Shown here: positions 44,967 to 53,759 of the stretch, one piece after another | How the letters are laid out: every line of letters begins with the position of its first letter | Numbering within the stretch: the first letter of the stretch is position 1 | From: Phytohalomonas tamaricis | GTDB lineage: Bacteria > Pseudomonadota > Gammaproteobacteria > Pseudomonadales > Halomonadaceae | Assembly (NCBI RefSeq): GCF_003012345.1 | Contig: NZ_PVRV01000021.1 | Coordinates: 62,001 to 126,000, forward strand | Reading direction: 5' to 3' | DNA length: 64,000 nt | Notes under the pieces: model-generated | Told to the model about the DNA's origin: nothing | The model's database searches: none | The model's input: only the letters and a program-made list of their open reading frames with translations | Program-made: the position numbers and the translations under genes

Positions 44967-46499
44967 CTATAACTGGGAGCGCACAGGATGTATTCGATTT
45001 CTCCCGCCACGCTTGGCCAAGTACAACGCATCATCCGCCGCTTTTACCAGCGCATCAGTAGTCATCTCAGTATGCAAGGGCATATAGACGTGTAAACCAA
45101 TACTGATGGTCACATACCCTGTTTCGCTTCCTTCGTGAAGGATACGAAGCTCACGAACCGTGTTGGAAATCTGTTCAGCGACCCGATGTGCACCGCTTTC
45201 ATCGGTACTTGGAAGAAGAACGGTTATTTCTTCTCCGCCATACCGAACAGCCAGGTCGCCGGCGCGTCTGATGGACGCTTTGACTGCCTCACCTACAGCT
45301 TTGATGCATTCATCTCCAGCGGGATGGCCATAGAGGTCGTTGTATCGCTTGAAGTGATCAATGTCGATCATGATCAGGCCAAGCGGCGCATTAGTACGCT
45401 TGGCCCTGCTCATCTCGACAGGTAATACAGCATCCAAATGTCGTCGATTGGCAAGCCCGGTCAATCCATCTTGTAATGCAAGCTTTTCAAGCGCCAAGTG
45501 AGCTTGGCTCAGCTCTTTCTCGATGGTTATTCCCGACCTAATCTGACGTAGCAGAACAATACCAAAAGCCAACACGCCCAAGGTGGCTACCGACATAAAG
45601 AGCGCTGATTTATATAAGCCTCGATACCAGGAAGCCAGCATGGCTTGTTTAGATAGGCCAGCTTGCACAACCACCGGATAGCGATCCAGCTGCTTATAGC
45701 TATTTATTCTCTCTATCCCGTCGACTACGGAGGTAATATGGGCGGTGCCTGAAGGAGCATAGGGAAGGTACTGGGTGTAAATCTCTCCTTTTGCCAGACT
45801 TGTGCCGATTACGCCTGCATCAAAAGGACGGCGGGCCAGAACTGTGCCATCATTCAGGGCGATAACGAAATTGCCCTGCTCGTCCATTTGGAAGCCTGTA
45901 TAGAAGGTTGTGAAGTAGTCTACACGTAGCGTCGCCAGGAATACGCCGGCAAAGCTGCCGTCAGAGTTATTGATTCGCCTGGATATAGGGATAACCAAGT
46001 CGCCTGTCGAGCGGCTAATAATGACAGGGCCGATATGCATCTGGCGATCATGAGCATTCAGCTTATGATAAATGAAGTACTCACGATCTGAATTGTTCGC
46101 GTTAGCAGGGATATTCTCCTTGTCAGTGACTATCCAGTTTCCATCTTTGTCGTAAACAAACACACCATATAGCTGAAAGAGCATTGCGGCCTGATTCTTA
46201 AAAAGTTGCCGCATTCTCTTCTTATCGACCTGGTTAATTCCGTACCACTCCACCCGCTCAACCATCCCAGAAGAGAATGAATCCAATTCCTTAATTGCAT
46301 CCTCGGCATGCTGCGCTGCTGAGCGAACCAAGTTGGCGGAAGTGATTTCTGCCTCTTCTATTTTTTGGTTATAGCTCGTCCAGTTCTGCCATATTCCTAT
46401 GGCAATAATTGCGGCAATGACAATGATAATAAAAGCCAAGGCCAAACGTTGAACGAACCGATGCCGGAATTCACTACGAAGGTTAGAGCGTGTAGTCAT
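44967..46499 (-). CDS. Cache-domain membrane diguanylate cyclase
   Basis: Transmembrane receptor predicted to make cyclic di-GMP, 510 residues. Helix 1 at about 19-38 (LALAFIIIVIAAIIAIGIW), a periplasmic double-Cache sensor (about 40-295, with FVYDKDGNWIVTDKENIPAN), helix 2 (about 300-320) and a C-terminal GGDEF domain (about 345-505, from DGLTGLANRRHLD). The catalytic loop reads GGEEI: the acidic pair is kept but the usual final Phe is Ile. An I-site RAGD lies five residues before it. The ligand is external and unknown. It is isolated between AT-rich gaps. Confidence 0.92.
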   Translation of the reverse strand: MTTRSNLRSEFRHRFVQRLALAFIIIVIAAIIAIGIWQNWTSYNQKIEEAEITSANLVRSAAQHAEDAIKELDSFSSGMVERVEWYGINQVDKKRMRQLFKNQAAMLFQLYGVFVYDKDGNWIVTDKENIPANANNSDREYFIYHKLNAHDRQMHIGPVIISRSTGDLVIPISRRINNSDGSFAGVFLATLRVDYFTTFYTGFQMDEQGNFVIALNDGTVLARRPFDAGVIGTSLAKGEIYTQYLPYAPSGTAHITSVVDGIERINSYKQLDRYPVVVQAGLSKQAMLASWYRGLYKSALFMSVATLGVLAFGIVLLRQIRSGITIEKELSQAHLALEKLALQDGLTGLANRRHLDAVLPVEMSRAKRTNAPLGLIMIDIDHFKRYNDLYGHPAGDECIKAVGEAVKASIRRAGDLAVRYGGEEITVLLPSTDESGAHRVAEQISNTVRELRILHEGSETGYVTISIGLHVYMPLHTEMTTDALVKAADDALYLAKRGGRNRIHPVRSQL

Positions 46500-47107
46500 T
46501 ATTTCTCACTGAACGACCTTGATTGACGGCCTTGAGATGTCAATCGGCTCTTTAGCTTATTTCTTGAAATAGCAGTAAAAATATAAAAATGTGGTTAAAG
46601 CAGCATTAAGCAAGCAGCCTAGCTCCTAACAAGGACGTTGAATGTTCCATAGACGGAGAGTAGAAGACCATGCCTGCTAGGGTAAAACGAGCTAGCTGGT
46701 GAGCCCTAGCTTGGAAGATGGTTTCACCGAGACAGCGAGAGATAATCTCAAATGTTGAATGACCCCATGGAACAGTACATAAGTCTAAATCACGCTGAGG
46801 GTATCCGATCTGGTGCGAGCATGCTGGTTGTATGAAATGGGTCTGGCTGGGTTGGCAGGTGGGTAGGTGAGGGAGGAAGAGCGGGCCCGTGCCAGCAATC
46901 GATCAGAGTAAAAAGAGGCAGGAGCCATAATCTGTGACCGGGACTAGGGAAAAAATAACCGAAGTTGGAGCGTAAGGTGCGCAGGATGAATCGTCATGGG
47001 TGCTAACAGAAAAATTATTTCACACCAAGCATAAAGTTTGTCGTATGAGGACCGATAGAGAGTCCGTTACCTTTCTTAACATTAATAATTTAGAAACGGA
47101 CACGAAC
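46500..47107. other. Gene-poor interval
   Basis: 608 bp with frequent stops. Nothing recognised. The last part is the leader of the small membrane protein at 47108; an upstream ATG frame from 47000 joins it but its extra 36 residues look non-coding. Confidence 0.35.
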
Positions 47108-47257
47108 ATGCAAGCTTTCGCCGTTGTGATACTTGTCACGGTCTCAAGTACTTTTGGCTGGTGGGCACTTTCAAAAATGTCTAAAGAAATTTCTGCGCAA
47201 ATTTTGGCAGGCACATTAATAGCAATGCTATTGGGTGCAGGATTGTTTCCTGTTTAA
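47108..47257 (+). CDS. Small (49-residue) membrane protein
   Basis: Unknown function. MQAFAVVILVTVSSTFGWWA forms one helix and ILAGTLIAMLLGAGLF a second, linked by a short charged loop (SKMSKEIS). The frame stops 7 bp before a textbook terminator, which argues strongly for an expressed gene. The ribosome site is weak (GAAACGGACACG region). It lies in gene-poor DNA between the Cache-GGDEF gene and the decayed regulators. A toxin-like or stress peptide is conceivable but not supported. Confidence 0.55.
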   Translation: MQAFAVVILVTVSSTFGWWALSKMSKEISAQILAGTLIAMLLGAGLFPV

Positions 47258-47264
47258 AACGATC

Positions 47265-47305
47265 ATGAGTTATTATTTTGAATAACTCATAGTGCTTATT
47301 TTTTT
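47265..47305 (+). terminator. Canonical terminator after the small membrane protein
   Basis: Perfect 10-bp stem ATGAGTTATT (47265-47274) and AATAACTCAT (47281-47290) with loop ATTTTG, followed after 6 bases by a TTATTTTTTT run. It sits immediately downstream of the 47257 stop. Confidence 0.75.
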
Positions 47306-47756
47306 GCAAAAATATATTCATATAAAAAGCTTTCTCCTTAAGTAGTTTTTTTGAAAAAGAAGTTGCGTTATCCAAAGTTTAGTCTCGATTACAAGCACAT
47401 TCCCTCAGTTATTTATTACCCTCCCTGATTAGTAGGAACTATCAGTGACCTGATTCTGGAGCTTGAAAGTGTTCCTATCATCTATTTTAATTTTTATACC
47501 GTTATCTTTTTTATTTACATAACCTAAAATTTATCTATTAATTAATTTGATAAACACTAGTATTAGAATCCCAGTGTAAGTCAGGAACGCGCTTTCTTTC
47601 TCAGCATACTGAAGCCAATTATTTATCTGGCTTTAATCAATGACTGGTTATCAGCACTACACGTATCAACACAATCGTGGAAACGCTGCTGGCCGTAGGT
47701 AAACAACGGATAGAGCAATAAGTGGTAAGAATTGACCTGAGGTAACCATACTCAGT
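47306..47756. other. Gene-free AT-rich interval
   Basis: No recognisable coding sequence, repeat or RNA gene. It may be decayed flanking DNA of the AraC remnant. Confidence 0.35.
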
Positions 47757-47897
47757 GTGTCAAGTGCGGGAAAAGATTGGATTTATCGTCCTCTGCAAGA
47801 GACCCATCTAGAACGGATCGAAGTGTTTTTTCGTAGTCATGACTACGATCCGCATCGTCATGATACTTATATTTTAGGAATGTTGAACCGCGACTAG
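47757..47897 (+). pseudogene. AraC-family regulator N-terminal remnant
   Basis: A short frame reads LERIEVFFRSHDYDPHRHDT, a close match to the cupin-type start of a common AraC subgroup (in which the equivalent reads ERIEAFF followed by a PHRHDTY box). It ends at a stop after NRD, and no helix-turn-helix domain follows. It is therefore a fragment of a former regulator. Confidence 0.65.
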
Positions 47898-47911
47898 CCT
47901 AGGTTAGAGAG

Positions 47912-48049
47912 ACTCTGCCTAAGCTAGCTACTGACCTCTGGCTACTGACCCATTCGGATCTTCGTAGCGTTACGCGAATACGCGCCCTAACGGAGTTCAT
48001 TACTCAAGCAGCAAGGAACAGCTCGCTTCAAGGTAAAGCGCATGGGTGA
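47912..48049 (+). pseudogene. LysR-family regulator C-terminal remnant
   Basis: The frame reads LPKLATDLWLLTHSDLRSVT and continues RIRALTEFITQAA, the standard last strands and helix of a LysR-type regulator (LWLLTHPDLR...RVRAFxDFL). Its N-terminal DNA-binding and most of the effector domain are absent. It lies only 15 bp after the AraC fragment but is a different family, so the two come from separate genes. Confidence 0.65.
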
Positions 48050-48251
48050 GCGATCGTCAGCGGGCACTTCGCCGCACTGGCAGCCAAGCGTTACTGGACT
48101 GGTTAAGCGAGCTGTTGTGCAATGAGGCTAATTAGCCATTCATCTACTCATTCTGTGAATTGTGGTTGCCCCTCGTTGCGACGAGTGGACGAGCAAAATT
48201 GATGATTATCCAGCGGTTCGGACGCCATTCGACCTCGAGGAGGGCGATTTT
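48050..48251. other. Intergenic stretch downstream of mazF-like gene
   Basis: 202 bp, no gene. Contains a palindrome CCTCGAGG near 48231 and no clear terminator. Confidence 0.35.
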
Positions 48252-48599
48252 TTAGCGTGCTATCCCCAGAAAGACGGTCAGGGCCCGGTCTACAGATAGT
48301 ATAATTTCTGTATCTAATGTTCCGATCCTGCCACCGATTCGCTCGCGAGGAACCGTCAGAGTTTTGTCGATCATGATCTGAGACGTTTTTTGCAGCCCAT
48401 TCCCGGGCGTTGGGTACACTGTAATGCGAAACAATGGCGTGTCACGCAGGTGACTAGTAAGGGGCAGCAGTGTAATAGAAGGGTGCTGATCGAAATGGTC
48501 GGACTGGATGATCAGTGCCGGTCGTGGCTTGCCGTAATCACCGGAGGCCGTCACCGTGACGAGGTCGCCTCTACTGAGAGGACCTTCGCTCACTGCCAA
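48252..48599 (-). CDS. MazF/PemK-family endoribonuclease toxin
   Basis: Type II toxin predicted to cleave mRNA, 115 residues. PLSRGDLVTVTASGDYGKPRPALIIQSD is the N-terminal PemK/MazF fold with the conserved GKPRPA loop; ITLLPLTSH and a late MIDKTLTVPRERIGG carry the other family positions. Its start overlaps the antitoxin stop by 10 bp. The gene is the second of a two-gene unit on the minus strand. Confidence 0.88.
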   Translation of the reverse strand: MAVSEGPLSRGDLVTVTASGDYGKPRPALIIQSDHFDQHPSITLLPLTSHLRDTPLFRITVYPTPGNGLQKTSQIMIDKTLTVPRERIGGRIGTLDTEIILSVDRALTVFLGIAR

Positions 48600-48802
48600 T
48601 CCTCAGTATCAGTGACATCGTCAATCCAGTCGAGGACCTCTTTTTCGGTCGGATCATTATGGAGGGAGCGTGACTGGCGTCGTGCTTCTTCGATGAAGTC
48701 AGGCCTACGCGTGTCCGGCACCCAGATCTGGATCGGACGCAGGCCTGCACGACGCAGCGCATTGCGGTGCTCCTGGACGCGTTCGGAGACGGATTTAGCC
48801 AT
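48590..48802 (-). CDS. MazE-like antitoxin (DUF3018-type)
   Basis: 70-residue antitoxin partner. The first half, SVSERVQEHRNALRRAGLRP then IQIWVPDTRRPDF, is typical of the DUF3018-type antitoxins with a ribbon-helix-helix-like DNA-binding part; the acidic C-terminus (DWIDDVTDTEDW) would wrap the toxin. AGGAGGG precedes the ATG. Being first in the operon and overlapping the toxin by 10 bp is the normal arrangement for balanced expression. Confidence 0.85.
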   Translation of the reverse strand: MAKSVSERVQEHRNALRRAGLRPIQIWVPDTRRPDFIEEARRQSRSLHNDPTEKEVLDWIDDVTDTEDWQ

Positions 48803-48829
48803 GATATAGCCCTCCTATTCTAGATAGCT

Positions 48830-48850
48830 ATTATATTGTTACATGTAACA
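48830..48850 (-). promoter_or_regulatory. TA operon promoter and palindromic operator
   Basis: Read on the minus strand, a perfect 14-bp palindrome TGTTACATGTAACA (48837-48850) is followed by A and a perfect TATAAT -10 box (48830-48835), 27 bp ahead of the antitoxin ATG. The position over the promoter spacer fits autorepression by the antitoxin or toxin-antitoxin complex. Confidence 0.65.
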
Positions 48851-49050
48851 TGTTCTGTCGTCCAGATTTAGATGTTGAGAAGGGCAGCAGAGGTACCCAG
48901 AAGTACGCTTGTTTTCAAATGGTGGGATAGCAATTAACCGCCAGGTTCCGCTGTATTCTGCATCGCTGCGGTGTCGATAGCCTGCGAGGAGCGGGTAGAC
49001 TGATGGATGTATTCTCTGTTCAGTCACCTGTTCGCTCGACACCAGCTACG

Positions 49051-50370
49051 CTATCCGAATGGATTACTAAGAAACCTAGTCGCCCTCACATCCCGCATGT
49101 AAGCCACATTGATACGCATCCAGGGTGAGCTATTTGCATCTGGCAGAAATACGTGTCCTGGTGACAGACTAATGCCGGCTCGCTGAGCATTCCTGACTAG
49201 CTGGGTTGAGCATTCGATCTTAGGATGGCGTACCCAGATGAACATGCCCCCGGCGGGTTCCGTAAAAATATCCCATCCTGCGTTTTTGACCAGATTGAGC
49301 GTAGAAGCCATCTGTCCGGAAAGTTTGGTTCTTAACCGTTCGGTTAGCTTCCGGTAGGTACCATTCTGAAGCATGGTCATCAGCACCTGCTCGGCGAAGC
49401 GCGAGGCGGCAATACTGGTGAGCATCTTGACGTCGACTAGCTGCTTTATCATTCCCGATTCGGCGACGATGAAGCCCACGCGCAAGGCGCTAGACAGACT
49501 CTTGGAAAAACTGCCCAGGTAGATGACCCGGCGCAGACCATCGAGCGCGGCCAGGCGAATAGTCGGGTCCTGCTGGAAATCAGCGTAGATATCGTCTTCG
49601 ACAATCTGAAAGACGCTATTGGTGAAAAACAGCTTAGGTTTGTGCGTCTTCAGCAAAGACGCCATCCGCTCTGTATCTGGCCCGTCGACGAGACGGGGGA
49701 CGCCGACTACGTTCACTTGCTGCAGGCGCAACAGGCCAAAAAGATTGTAATAGCCCGGCGACTCCACAAAGACGGTATCTCCCGGTTTGAGCATCAGCCG
49801 AACGATAAGATCGAGCGCATGACTGCCGCCGCCCGTCAGCAGAATCTGTTGGGTATCGGTATCGATATTGAGCAATCGCAAACGCTCCTGGATCAACATC
49901 CGTAGTTCCGGGGTACCCATCGGCGTGCTGTAATCGAAAAGCCCCGCTCTGCTCTGACGAGTGACGTGACGAATGGCATAGGCCAGGTCATCGCCCTCAC
50001 GCCATGTGTTGGGCAGCCAGCCACAGCCCAGTTTCAGGCTGGCATCGTCAGCTTGGAAAAGGTTCCATATCTCATCTGTCACATCCTTTAGCCCAGCCGC
50101 TGCTATACCGCCTTTGGACAGGACGCTGGCGGCGCTCTCGGCGATGTAGAATCCGGAGCCGGGCCTGGAGCGGACGAGTCCTTGGGCGAGCAGGTGCTCA
50201 TAGGCCTCGATCGCCACGTTACGACTAACACCAAGCTCCGCCGACAGACGCCGGATCGAGGGTAGGCGGCTTCCACCCCCTGCAGCATGCCGCGCAATCC
50301 ACTCGCGCATGCCGTTCACCACTTGTTGCACCATGGGTATCTGCGAGTTGTGATCTAGATCGAACTTCAC
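49051..50370 (-). CDS. MocR-family GntR/aminotransferase transcriptional regulator
   Basis: PLP-binding transcription factor, 439 residues. N-terminal GntR winged helix (LPSIRRLSAELGVSRNVAIE, then LVRSRPGSGFYI) and a C-terminal aspartate-aminotransferase-like domain with the PLP lysine region IYLGSFSKSLSSALRVGFIV. GTG at 50370 is preferred since AAGGAG lies upstream; another GTG at 50397 would add nine residues. Divergent from an MFS transporter, which it probably controls in response to an amine or vitamin B6 form. No decarboxylase or amine gene adjoins it. Confidence 0.88.
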   Translation of the reverse strand: MKFDLDHNSQIPMVQQVVNGMREWIARHAAGGGSRLPSIRRLSAELGVSRNVAIEAYEHLLAQGLVRSRPGSGFYIAESAASVLSKGGIAAAGLKDVTDEIWNLFQADDASLKLGCGWLPNTWREGDDLAYAIRHVTRQSRAGLFDYSTPMGTPELRMLIQERLRLLNIDTDTQQILLTGGGSHALDLIVRLMLKPGDTVFVESPGYYNLFGLLRLQQVNVVGVPRLVDGPDTERMASLLKTHKPKLFFTNSVFQIVEDDIYADFQQDPTIRLAALDGLRRVIYLGSFSKSLSSALRVGFIVAESGMIKQLVDVKMLTSIAASRFAEQVLMTMLQNGTYRKLTERLRTKLSGQMASTLNLVKNAGWDIFTEPAGGMFIWVRHPKIECSTQLVRNAQRAGISLSPGHVFLPDANSSPWMRINVAYMRDVRATRFLSNPFG

Positions 50371-50509
50371 CGCCTGAATACTCCTTGGGGCTGGCACCGT
50401 TCATAAAAATCGGAGAACAGTTCATGAGTTATTAACGGCAAGTGTACCTTATCGGCAGGGATTCCCGGTGCGAGGGTAGAGGCGTCTTGTCATTCGCCTC
50501 AGGTGCTAC

Positions 50510-51727
50510 ATGAACTCATTGAATGTTCTCCGCCTTTCCTTCGCGCTCTGTATGATCACCAGTGCAGTGAACCTGCAGGCACCGCTATACGACGCACTGG
50601 CCGTGAAAGAGGGGCTAGGTGTCGGGGCGACCACGGTGGCGTTTGCCTGCTATGTCGCGGGCATCCTGCCGGTGCTGTTGGGCTTAAGCGGGCTTGCCGA
50701 TCGGATTGGACGGCGTCCGCTGATAATGGCGGCGTTGTGCCTATGTCTGGTGGCCACATCGCTGACCCTTGTGGCACCCGGGCTTATTACCCTGGGCATC
50801 GCTCGTTTTCTGATGGGCATCGGGACCGCGCTGACCTCAGCCGTTGCGCCAACGTATATGCTCGAGCTGTACAAGGGAAAGGATCACTGGGTACCGACGA
50901 ATTGGGTGACAGCAAGTACTTCACTGGGCTTTGGCCTTGGGGCCGCGGCCACCAGCCTATTTGTTTTACAGGCCCCTAGCCTGACCCCGCCCAGCCACGG
51001 GTTATACCTCGGTGCAGGAAGCCTGGCACTGCTACTACTGCTCGGTTTGCAAGATAATGCTTCACGTCACAAGGACACTGCCATGCTACGTCTACCGGCG
51101 TACCCAGCCGGTAGCATGCCGTTCGCAATGCCGATACTGCTGGCCTGGGCAACGGTGGGATTAGTCATAGCGATTTTGCCGTCAGCGCTGGCCCCGCATG
51201 GCTTGGCGGCATGGTCCGGTTTTGCCACGTTCGGTATCTGTAGCTGTGGGGTGTTGTTTCAGCCGCTGGCGCGCAAGCTTTCTCCCTCCACATCAACTCA
51301 GTTGGGACTGGTCATTCTTCCACTTGCCTACGCTTTGATCACGTGGGGAGCCCTTAAGGGCGTGCTTACCGCCGTGCTTCTGGGAACTATGGCGGCAAGC
51401 AGTGCCTGCTACGGCTTCGTTTATCTAGGTGGGCTCAGTGGTGTTCTCGACGTGGCCGGGCCGAGCAAGACGCGGGCGAGTGCAGGTTTCTTTCTGATGG
51501 CCTACATCGGCTTCAGTTTGCCGGTTATCGTGACAGGGGAGTTTGTCGATCTTCTTGGTCATACCGTCGCGCTGACCAGCTTCGGCGGTGCCTTGGTAAT
51601 CGGCTGTATTGGGGTAAGCATGAGCTTCAGGCTTCAAAAAAAGTGCTGTAAAGTCAGCGTGGCTTATGTTCGTCTGACGGTATCGCACGTTTGCATCATC
51701 ATTGCTTACTGTTTCCGCTTCGGGTAA
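50510..51727 (+). CDS. MFS transporter (efflux-like)
   Basis: Twelve-helix major facilitator, 405 residues. Loop 2-3 motif GLADRIGRRPLIMAA is the family A-motif. LITLGIARFLMGIGTALTSAVAPTY fits drug or metabolite exporters. The last 30 residues (after SFRLQKKCCKV) look unlike a normal MFS tail and could reflect a lost stop codon. Divergent from the MocR gene, so probably regulated by it. Substrate unknown. Confidence 0.85.
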   Translation: MNSLNVLRLSFALCMITSAVNLQAPLYDALAVKEGLGVGATTVAFACYVAGILPVLLGLSGLADRIGRRPLIMAALCLCLVATSLTLVAPGLITLGIARFLMGIGTALTSAVAPTYMLELYKGKDHWVPTNWVTASTSLGFGLGAAATSLFVLQAPSLTPPSHGLYLGAGSLALLLLLGLQDNASRHKDTAMLRLPAYPAGSMPFAMPILLAWATVGLVIAILPSALAPHGLAAWSGFATFGICSCGVLFQPLARKLSPSTSTQLGLVILPLAYALITWGALKGVLTAVLLGTMAASSACYGFVYLGGLSGVLDVAGPSKTRASAGFFLMAYIGFSLPVIVTGEFVDLLGHTVALTSFGGALVIGCIGVSMSFRLQKKCCKVSVAYVRLTVSHVCIIIAYCFRFG

Positions 51728-51844
51728 ATACTGCCACTCCTATGTCTTAACCATGCATCATCCCTTACCCCGGCAGTCGTCGGGGCGGCACGCATGATCG
51801 GTAAAACCGTCACGGCAATGAGCGCCAAGGCCGAAACGTTGCAG

Positions 51845-51900
51845 GAGTGAGCCCCACTTAATATCCGCTAAAGGACTCCTCCGCGGAACTCACTCTTTTT
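51845..51900 (+). terminator. Possible terminator after the MFS gene
   Basis: GAGTGAG (51845-51851) and CTCACTC (51889-51895) enclose an inner palindromic AGGACTCCT, followed by TTTTT. It lies between convergent MFS and EamA genes; loop length makes the call tentative. Confidence 0.35.
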
Positions 51901-51909
51901 GGCGTTGCG

Positions 51910-52833
51910 TTATGTCGCTTTGCTCCGGTCCCTGAGATGAAAAAGGACGGTGCCGAGGACGATTAGTATTGCAGCCGGACCAAGATGGTTCGGCACATCC
52001 TCACCCAGGCCCAAGATAGCGATGAACGTCCCGATCAAGGCGGCGATGGTACCGATCTGGCTGAAATAGACCGGCCCGGCCAACTTCTGGAGCAAGAAGT
52101 AGAAGAGGTAAAGCACAGTAAATATGCCGATTTCCAAGATGAGCAATCGGAGCATCGCCATAGAGTGGAGCAGCTCAATGGCTTGCCCTGGCTCGAAGAC
52201 AAGCACGAACGGCAGCAATGACGCGGCGCCGCCGAACATCATCAAGGCGGCGAGATAGCCCGGAGAAGTATCAGGGGGCCAACGCAGGGTCCGATAAAGG
52301 TTGCCTGTTGCTATGATGATCGGCATTGCCAACACTATGGCTGCCCACCCCCAACTGTTCTCCGTTCCACTGGTTTTGTCCAGAGCAACCAGTATCCCAC
52401 CGCTCAGCCCCAGCAGAACCCCGAAAAGACGGGCTAGACGTAATGGTTCCAGCTTCAGCATGACAGCCAGAAACCAGGTCACAAGAATCGGGAAGGCAAA
52501 ACTCAACGAGACGAAACCAGCACCAACATGACGGACTGCCAAGAACCCTATGGCATTGGGCAACGCAAAAAGCATGCCTGAGACGGCCGCATACTCAAGC
52601 GTGCGCTGGGTCAGCGATATGGATTGACGCTGCCACCATGCGACGCCCATCAACAAGCTGCCGGTGCCCAACATGGCTACAACTAAAAAAGAAAGGCGTG
52701 GTGCCCCGGCTGCATCCGCCAGCTTTGCCACCACGAAGGACAGCGCCAAAAGAATACCGACGAGCAGCAAGCAACCCAAGGCCTGCCACTTGCCTCGACC
52801 TGCCGCCTTGCGTTGCAACACGGTTATCGCCAT
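51910..52833 (-). CDS. EamA/DMT-family transporter
   Basis: Ten-helix drug/metabolite transporter, 307 residues, two EamA repeats. Hydrophobic segments run from CLLLVGILLALSFVVAKLAD to ILIVLGTVLFHL. GGAG six bases before the ATG at 52833 decides the start over two nearby upstream ATGs. It is divergent from the MarR regulator at 52910, a typical repressor-exporter pair. Substrate unknown. Confidence 0.88.
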   Translation of the reverse strand: MAITVLQRKAAGRGKWQALGCLLLVGILLALSFVVAKLADAAGAPRLSFLVVAMLGTGSLLMGVAWWQRQSISLTQRTLEYAAVSGMLFALPNAIGFLAVRHVGAGFVSLSFAFPILVTWFLAVMLKLEPLRLARLFGVLLGLSGGILVALDKTSGTENSWGWAAIVLAMPIIIATGNLYRTLRWPPDTSPGYLAALMMFGGAASLLPFVLVFEPGQAIELLHSMAMLRLLILEIGIFTVLYLFYFLLQKLAGPVYFSQIGTIAALIGTFIAILGLGEDVPNHLGPAAILIVLGTVLFHLRDRSKAT

Positions 52834-52850
52834 CATCGTCTCCATTATGT

Positions 52851-52897
52851 ATTCATGTATCGTGAATCTTTATATAAAGTATCTTAGTGCAAAGATA
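52851..52897. promoter_or_regulatory. EamA/MarR divergent operator candidates
   Basis: Two inverted repeats lie in the 76-bp gap: ATTCA-tgtatcg-TGAAT (52851-52867) and TATCTTAGTGCAAAGATA (52880-52897; 6-bp arms). The second is 12 bp before the marR ATG, and both fit MarR-dimer binding sites that would repress both genes. Confidence 0.5.
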
Positions 52898-52909
52898 TCT
52901 GGAGAAGCA

Positions 52910-53401
52910 ATGAGTACTGTAGAACGAGCCATTGAGCAGTGGGAGCGAGAGATACCTGAGCTGAATCTGCTGGCGATGGCTGTGGTAGGCCGCCTCAAGG
53001 TGGTGACCCGTCTGGTGCAGCGTGACTTCTTGGAGCCTTTTTTCAAGGAATACGGGTTACAGGGAGGAGAGTTTGATGTACTCGCTACCCTGCGCCGTGC
53101 GGGGGCACCTTATGCTTTGGGCCCAACACAGCTCTATGAGGCACTCATGATCACCTCAGGAGGAATGACCAATCGGCTTGATCGACTCGAAAAGGCAGGA
53201 CTGATTGCACGAACGCCTAACCCCGAAGACAGACGAGGAACTCTCGTTTCGCTCACTGAGGAGGGACTCACTCTCATTAACCGGATCGTTTTCCTACATG
53301 TGGAGAACGAAACACAGGCGCTTGCGGGGCTTTCTCGAGAAGAACAAGAAACTTTGAACCGATTGCTGGGTAAGCTGATTGCTGGGTTTGAAGCGTCTTA
53401 A
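52910..53401 (+). CDS. MarR-family transcriptional regulator
   Basis: Dimeric winged-helix repressor, 163 residues. YGLQGGEFDVLATLRRAG begins the wing-helix fold; ITSGGMTNRLDRLEKAGL is the recognition helix and ARTPNPEDRRGTLVSLTEEG the wing with the conserved DxR. GGAGAAG precedes the ATG at 52910; a longer frame from 52664 would start inside the opposite gene. Likely regulates the divergent EamA exporter and itself. Confidence 0.93.
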   Translation: MSTVERAIEQWEREIPELNLLAMAVVGRLKVVTRLVQRDFLEPFFKEYGLQGGEFDVLATLRRAGAPYALGPTQLYEALMITSGGMTNRLDRLEKAGLIARTPNPEDRRGTLVSLTEEGLTLINRIVFLHVENETQALAGLSREEQETLNRLLGKLIAGFEAS

Positions 53402-53759
53402 CCGCAACGCTACTTCAGCCATTCACCAAAGGGGGAAAGCCACAACCATGTCTATCTTGTGCACGCGGATATCATGCTGGATGGGATTTTCCCGATAGGC
53501 ATCGGCCCGAGATCACAAGGGCCTCATCGTGGAGTGCTCGCCAACCCGCCATTGCCAGAGCCATCAATGCTTTGAAGGAAATAAGCAGTTCGAACCTCCG
53601 ATGCCCAATTCGAACCGAGCCATTGATCTGATACAACCGCCGCTTTCACAGCGGCAATAGAGATGCATCAATCACTATAATCTATCTTGCTCTCCACCAG
53701 AGGCGGTATCATCGTCGGTCAAAAGTTACTGTAATCCCTATAGAAAAGGAGTGCGCGCG
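53402..53759. other. Intergenic interval between marR and the ABM gene
   Basis: 358 bp. A short hairpin GCCGCT-ttcac-AGCGGC lies near 53640-53656 without a T-tract. Short broken frames were inspected and not recognised. AGGAG at 53747-53751 is the ribosome site of the next gene. Confidence 0.35.

Noticed and set aside
53402-53759. Possible tRNA-like or att-like GGTTCGAA motifs near 53590-53630
   Set aside because: Repeated TTCGAA occurs twice but no cloverleaf or anticodon arm can be formed.
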